From Callipepla californica brunnescens (taxonomy: Eukaryota; Chordata; Aves; Galliformes; Odontophoridae): DNA of 64,000 nucleotides. Both the position numbers and the translations under genes were made by a program. The notes below the pieces were generated by a model. It was given only the letters and a program-made list of their open reading frames with translations. It made no database searches and was not told the origin of the DNA. How positions within the stretch are numbered: the first letter of the stretch is position 1; every line of letters begins with the position of its first letter. The stretch covers positions 35,965,502 to 36,029,501 of the forward strand of contig JALIRH010000004.1 in the NCBI GenBank assembly GCA_023055505.1. The letters are read 5' to 3'. This document shows positions 59,030 to 64,000 of this stretch, piece after piece.

Positions 59030-60917
59030 TTTTTAGTTTTCTTTTGACTTAACTTTGGCTCTGCTTATCCTATCAAAACTACCACATTTAGAGCTGGCTA
59101 TTTAAATGCTGTAAAAGGTACCAAACTAGGGGATGGCAGAAAAAGTAAAAAAAAGTAATTTAATAATTGATATGGGAAGAAGTGATGTAACATCTAAAAA
59201 AAAAAACGCAGAATACTTTGAAGTGTATAGGTAAGGCACTTTACAGGAGATGACCTTTTCTAGCAAGATTCATGTTCTTTTTTACACATTACCTGACAGT
59301 TTTAAAAGTCGTGATTTTAAAAATACTAATTTTGAAAATAACTGTTACATAAGGAAAAATAAAGAAAAACAGGACACTGGCACAGCACAAATGTGTGCAA
59401 AAGTGAAGAGCATTCCAATTGCAATAATTTTTGAAGGAAATCATTAGTTAATGTGTTTATAACACTACATTTTTAAAGGCTATATGGATAGCTGGAACTT
59501 TTTTCCTAAGGCAATTCAAGTGGAATTCAAGAATCCTGATGTCTCATTTGAAACAGACATACCATGATTTAGAGATGTAAGACAGATGGACATTGCTGAA
59601 CACAAGCTTTTTCACTTAAGATAAGAAAACAATTGAATGGACTGATGGATTTACTTTATTAAAGGATGTAGTCAAAAGTATTTTCTTTGTTTCCAATTTC
59701 TGCATGGTTTGGACAGGAATTACTCTAACATCCCCTGATGATCCCCACTGAGACACTTCCAAATGGGAAAGTGATGAAAAGGTCTATGATGAAGAAAGTG
59801 TTTTTATTTAAAAAAAAAAAAGGATACTACCAAAAAATGGAAATACCTTTCCCAAGCCTTCAAGGCTAAAATACTGCATATTATTTGTCATGGAAACCTT
59901 GCTGAATAAATTTAGGATTAATCTGTGTGTGGCAGTGTGGGCAATTGACTACAAAGAATGAATAGGAAGAGAGAAGTGGTAATTTTTTCTTCCTTCTTTC
60001 TCTGAAAAGCAGGAAATATGTGTAAATAACCATCAGTAGGACATCAGTCTTTGATTCTAAGTAAGCAAGTGTCTAGAAAGAATATAAGAAAATATACAAC
60101 CATTTACTAAAAAATATTTTGTGTGATTCTGTTTTTCTTGGTTTGGAAAGAAGGTGACCTCTGATGCCTGTATAAACATGAAATTTGTTTTCAAAGCTGT
60201 TTTCCTTACCCTCTCAACCATTCCATTACTCTTTCAGTTTGAGTTTATACATCCTACGCTCTTACTCCTTTCCACTATCCAATACCTTTCTGATTCTATG
60301 TCTTGATGCTAGAATACTATTACATTTATCTTACTGTGAAACCTTCTGTTCTAATAGGGGTTCCTTTAATAGCGTCCAGTATTATTCTTGACTTAGGAAT
60401 ATTCTTTGGGAATGTAATACATTTTAAATTATGCTCAAACTATGAGCATTTGTCGAGAGAAAAAATGTTATTGTAAGAAATGTAGAACATTAGGTTAAAT
60501 AAAAGTCAATTTATCTTTTAGATTATGTCTCATATTAACATAGTCTTTCCTTGCTGGAAATGTTAAATCAACACAGCCTACAATACTAAGGGAATCTTTG
60601 ATGTTGAAAACCTCATAACTGCACACAAGTATTACACTAAATAAGTGGTTTAAATTGTAATCAATAGTAGAAGTGAATGATGACACAATCCCTTCATCTA
60701 TCTCCCTTACTCAGTTTGTAAAGGACTTCCTGTATGCATAAACTGAAAGTTGCTACCCAGAGTTTCTTTCTGAGAAGATGAGCTTTTGAGAAGCTTTAAT
60801 TTTAACTCAATGTACCTAAGTGGTAATTGCAACAATAAATGAGTTGAGAATGGAGTTATAAATTGCTTTTCCTTGTGCATTATGTAAAGAATCTCAAAAT
60901 TACCACGAAAAAAAATT
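59030..60917. other. Unique AT-rich stretch, no gene seen
   Basis: No gene or interspersed repeat recognised. A runs lie near 59198-59207 and 59811-59821. Confidence 0.5.
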
Positions 60918-61020
60918 ATGTGTATATATATATATTTATATATATATATACATATGTGTATATAAATATATATATAAATATATATATAAATATATATATG
61001 TGTGTATATATATATATTTA
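60918..61020. repeat. AT/GT alternating microsatellite
   Basis: About 100 bases of TATA units with TGTGTA and ATAAATATATAT interruptions. It is strongly self-complementary and able to extrude cruciforms, and such tracts usually vary in length. Confidence 0.93.
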
Positions 61021-64000
61021 ACTCTTAACTGCCACTACTCCAAAAACATATATCCATATAGACCAAAGGCATCTTTGTTCATATGGCAATGAAGACTTTT
61101 ATGAGTCATATGAAAGAAATTTTTATTGGAGGAATATTAATAGAAAATAAAGTAGGACTTGTCACCAAAAGAAAATAAAGTGCCTATAGATGGAAAATAA
61201 AACCAATACAGAAGTTAATTTTTCTCATAACAGAAAAACATACATCAGAGATGACTGCTTGCTGAAAGATTCCTCACTGCTCATTGTATGAATGTATACA
61301 AACAGGAGATGCAACAATTGGATAATATATGTATCTAATTACTGGGATTGTGGAAAAGATATATTTGACAAAAAGTAAAAAAATTCTACCAAGAATGAAG
61401 TTAATGTAAGCATGTAATGTAATCCCCTAGACTTCAGTCATAACAGAATTGAAAGGAGTGATAACAACAGAAGACAACAGAGTCTCTTTTAATTACTTAC
61501 AATTTTTTCTGATGATGAAAACCAAAATTGGATTTGAATGTTGCTGAAACTCGAATGGTTAGGTTAATTCCTGATTCAATTCAATTAAATGAGTGAAATG
61601 TCCTGAACGAATGTCACTGGCTACATTTGAACCTTCCTCCTAAACTGTAAGCAAAACAGTGAAACTCAATCATTTGAGAAGCAAGTTAAACTGAGATCTC
61701 TTCTGGTAAAATGCTTATGTATGTTTTGGAGCTTTCCCATTTACTTTGAAAAATTAGAATCCTGTAACCATGTAAGCTATATAGAGTTATATTTCAAGTT
61801 ATTTATTGACAGTATGTTGCTCTAGTTAAATATGTAATATGATTGCTTAGAATCTGAAAATTAATTTATTTAGCTATCAGTCTAAGTAGTGGTTTCATTT
61901 GTGAATTAAGCAGTGTTGAGCTATCTCAGAAACATTTCTCTGAAACATAACCTTATCACCACGTTTTCAGTACTACCTAAGCATTCTTACAAATACATAC
62001 CGTTTCAAACACTAGAGAAAGTTTCTTGTTATTTGAAATTGCATCTTGAGCTAGATGAAATATGATAGTGATATAATCATAAACATGAAAAAGCATCCTA
62101 AATCTGAGCTAACAATTTTCAGAGAGACAGCCTTCGAGAGAACCTTAGCATCAGAATTAAGGCTGGAACATAAATAGCCCCAGGAAAAGTCAATTAATCT
62201 TAGCTAAGTAATATGAAGATTATATAGGCAGTAGTTATGATTTTAAACTAAACCACTTCCCAAACCCTCATTCTCTCAGTCACTTCCTTTGTCTTTAATT
62301 AGATATAAGCAAATGAAGCCCAAAGGATTTCACCAAGAAAATAAATGTAAACTAATCAAGTGTGAAATAACATACGAACAGTTCTTTGCCACTTGTTTAT
62401 TTGAGCATGTGGTCTCAGCTTCTGTTACGTTGTTACTGAACAGTGACAAAAACAAATTCAAAGCACTGACATAAACCATAGCTGTTTGGGCAGATTTGAT
62501 TGTCTGTGACTGTCTTTACAAAACAAGACAACCTTCATTATATGAGATAACCAGACTAGAGAGAGGCTGAGCAATAGCCAGTAGCATTTATTGTGCTTAT
62601 GCAACGACAAACTAATACTCCTCCTGTAATTTCTTCCTGGGAACACTGATTAACAACTTCCAGTGCCTGAGAGTAGGAATCTATTTCTAAAAATTATTCA
62701 CCTTTATGTGTCTTAAGTTTCAAATAAGATAAGCAGAAATCAAAAGCTTCCTTACAGAAAGGCAGAAGACTCTTCAGATAACAAAATACCACATCAATCC
62801 AGAAAATGTATAAAAAGCCATTTTCACCTAGATTTCACAGCCCCTTTAAAATAAAGCATTTGCTCAAATAAAAGAAGTTACTAAAATTAATACATCCAAT
62901 GTATGCAATGCTTTGCTATTGGCAAGTCTAAACCAACACAGGAAAGAAACGGAAATCCCTGATTCAACTTGAAGTCAGTTGTAATAAAGCTATCTAAGAA
63001 TCAAAACTTAAAAAAATTTTAACTCAGATATGATAATGTCTATCTGTATGTTCACCAAAATTTACTAGAAATGTACAAATCCTGGTGCAAGTTAGTATAC
63101 TCATAAGAGACACCATCTTTTACTTGCTTAAGTCTGTTTCAAAGGAAATCAAAATCTGCTGTTCTTTTTTTACCCTTTACACAAGAGACCGCTCTCTGGA
63201 TTCAGCCTCATTGTTTAATATTTGGACACGCAAGTACACTGATATGTACTTCCCTTCCTTCACTTCAAGCTGATTATTCATGACAACAGTTTCAATCTCT
63301 GAGCCATACAACAACATTAATACCCAGTGATGTCTAAACTGATGAGTCCTTCTGAAAGGGCGTGATCTTTTCCTTCCTGCTGGTTAGCATATGTTTATTG
63401 ATCCAACAAATGAGAAAAAAGGGTCCTTAGCCTCAGGAGCCTAGATTAATGATTTCTGTTTTAAATAAAATGTGCCTTGCCTACCCAATTATACAGAACA
63501 CATGAAGGGCCTTACCATTTCTCCATCGCAGCCTGTGAAATGTGGAAGGGTCAGAGAGAAAATACAAAATAAGGAACCTTATTACATTATACTCAGCAAT
63601 TCCTCTGAAAAGCTGGATGTCGCTGCTTCTGATCTTTGCGTCTCCAGTACATGCTCTTCTTGAGATTTTATTTACAATGTCACTATGCAAAGTACTTCCC
63701 TTTAGGAACACAGGTTGAGAACACTCTGAGCTTTGACTACTGGTCTAACCTGGATCTGACTAGCTCATACTATGATAGATTAAGTACATTATGATTTGGT
63801 ACTGACATCTGAATTCAATGACACATGTAATTGCACTCAGAAACAGTATTTACCCTGTGCTTGCTTGAGTAATGATAGGAAATTTCAATGATCCCTACTT
63901 GATATCTACACAAGTCTTCAGGTCTATATATGACAGACATTTTGAGTCTTTACATCCATGTAATTTTTCAACTATTCAATATAATTTGATCCTTGTATCT
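61021..64000. other. Unique AT-rich stretch to window end
   Basis: No gene, RNA gene or interspersed repeat recognised. An AGAAAATAAAGT motif is repeated near 61142 and 61170. Frames of 61-76 codons overlap one another and resemble no family. Confidence 0.5.

Overview
This window reads as non-coding DNA from a bird, most likely a galliform (chicken, turkey or quail group). The evidence is direct: about a dozen CR1 LINE 3' ends carrying the avian CR1 tail (a TTGGACTAGATGATCT-like line followed by ATTCTATGATTCTATG-like repeats), a mariner-type remnant and an ERVL-like LTR of kinds common in birds, and AT-rich flanking DNA with few SINE-like pieces. The galliform assignment rests on recalled resemblance of the LTRs and CR1 subfamilies and is an inference. 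No protein-coding exon, tRNA, rRNA or CRISPR array could be supported. Every open frame is short (139 codons or less), and those that show any family resemblance lie inside transposable elements. The window is best described as a gene desert or the inside of a very large intron.

Layout: 1-2643 holds three CR1 pieces (the first runs off the left edge) and one copy of an unclassified dispersed repeat. 2645-7734 is AT-rich unique sequence with a perfect hairpin and a possible MIR-like fragment. 7735-10027 is the most structured block: two solo LTRs of one family, the second with a perfect 5-bp target duplication (CAATG), then a different, GC- and CpG-rich solo LTR with its own perfect 5-bp duplication (AGGTG), placed only 12 bp after the end of the second. 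10028-26460 is mostly unique AT-rich DNA with a few CR1 fragments, a long-armed imperfect inverted repeat near 20.25-20.38 kb and a CTCF-like motif near 20.98 kb. 26461-27983 holds a mariner deletion derivative (degraded TIRs and a broken helix-turn-helix frame), a CR1 tail and an old ERVL-like LTR. 32.7-35.7 kb has two CR1 copies, one retaining the reverse-transcriptase FVDD box. 38.0-38.3 kb has a tight GATA-type palindrome and the second copy of the unclassified repeat. 42-49 kb has four more CR1 3' ends. 49-64 kb is unique AT-rich DNA with microsatellites, one possible minus-strand LTR and a 16-bp perfect palindrome.

There is no operon or pathway here. What can be read is a record of retrotransposon insertion and decay, plus a few non-coding sequence structures that comparative alignment could test for constraint. 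I did not find a previously undescribed biological system.
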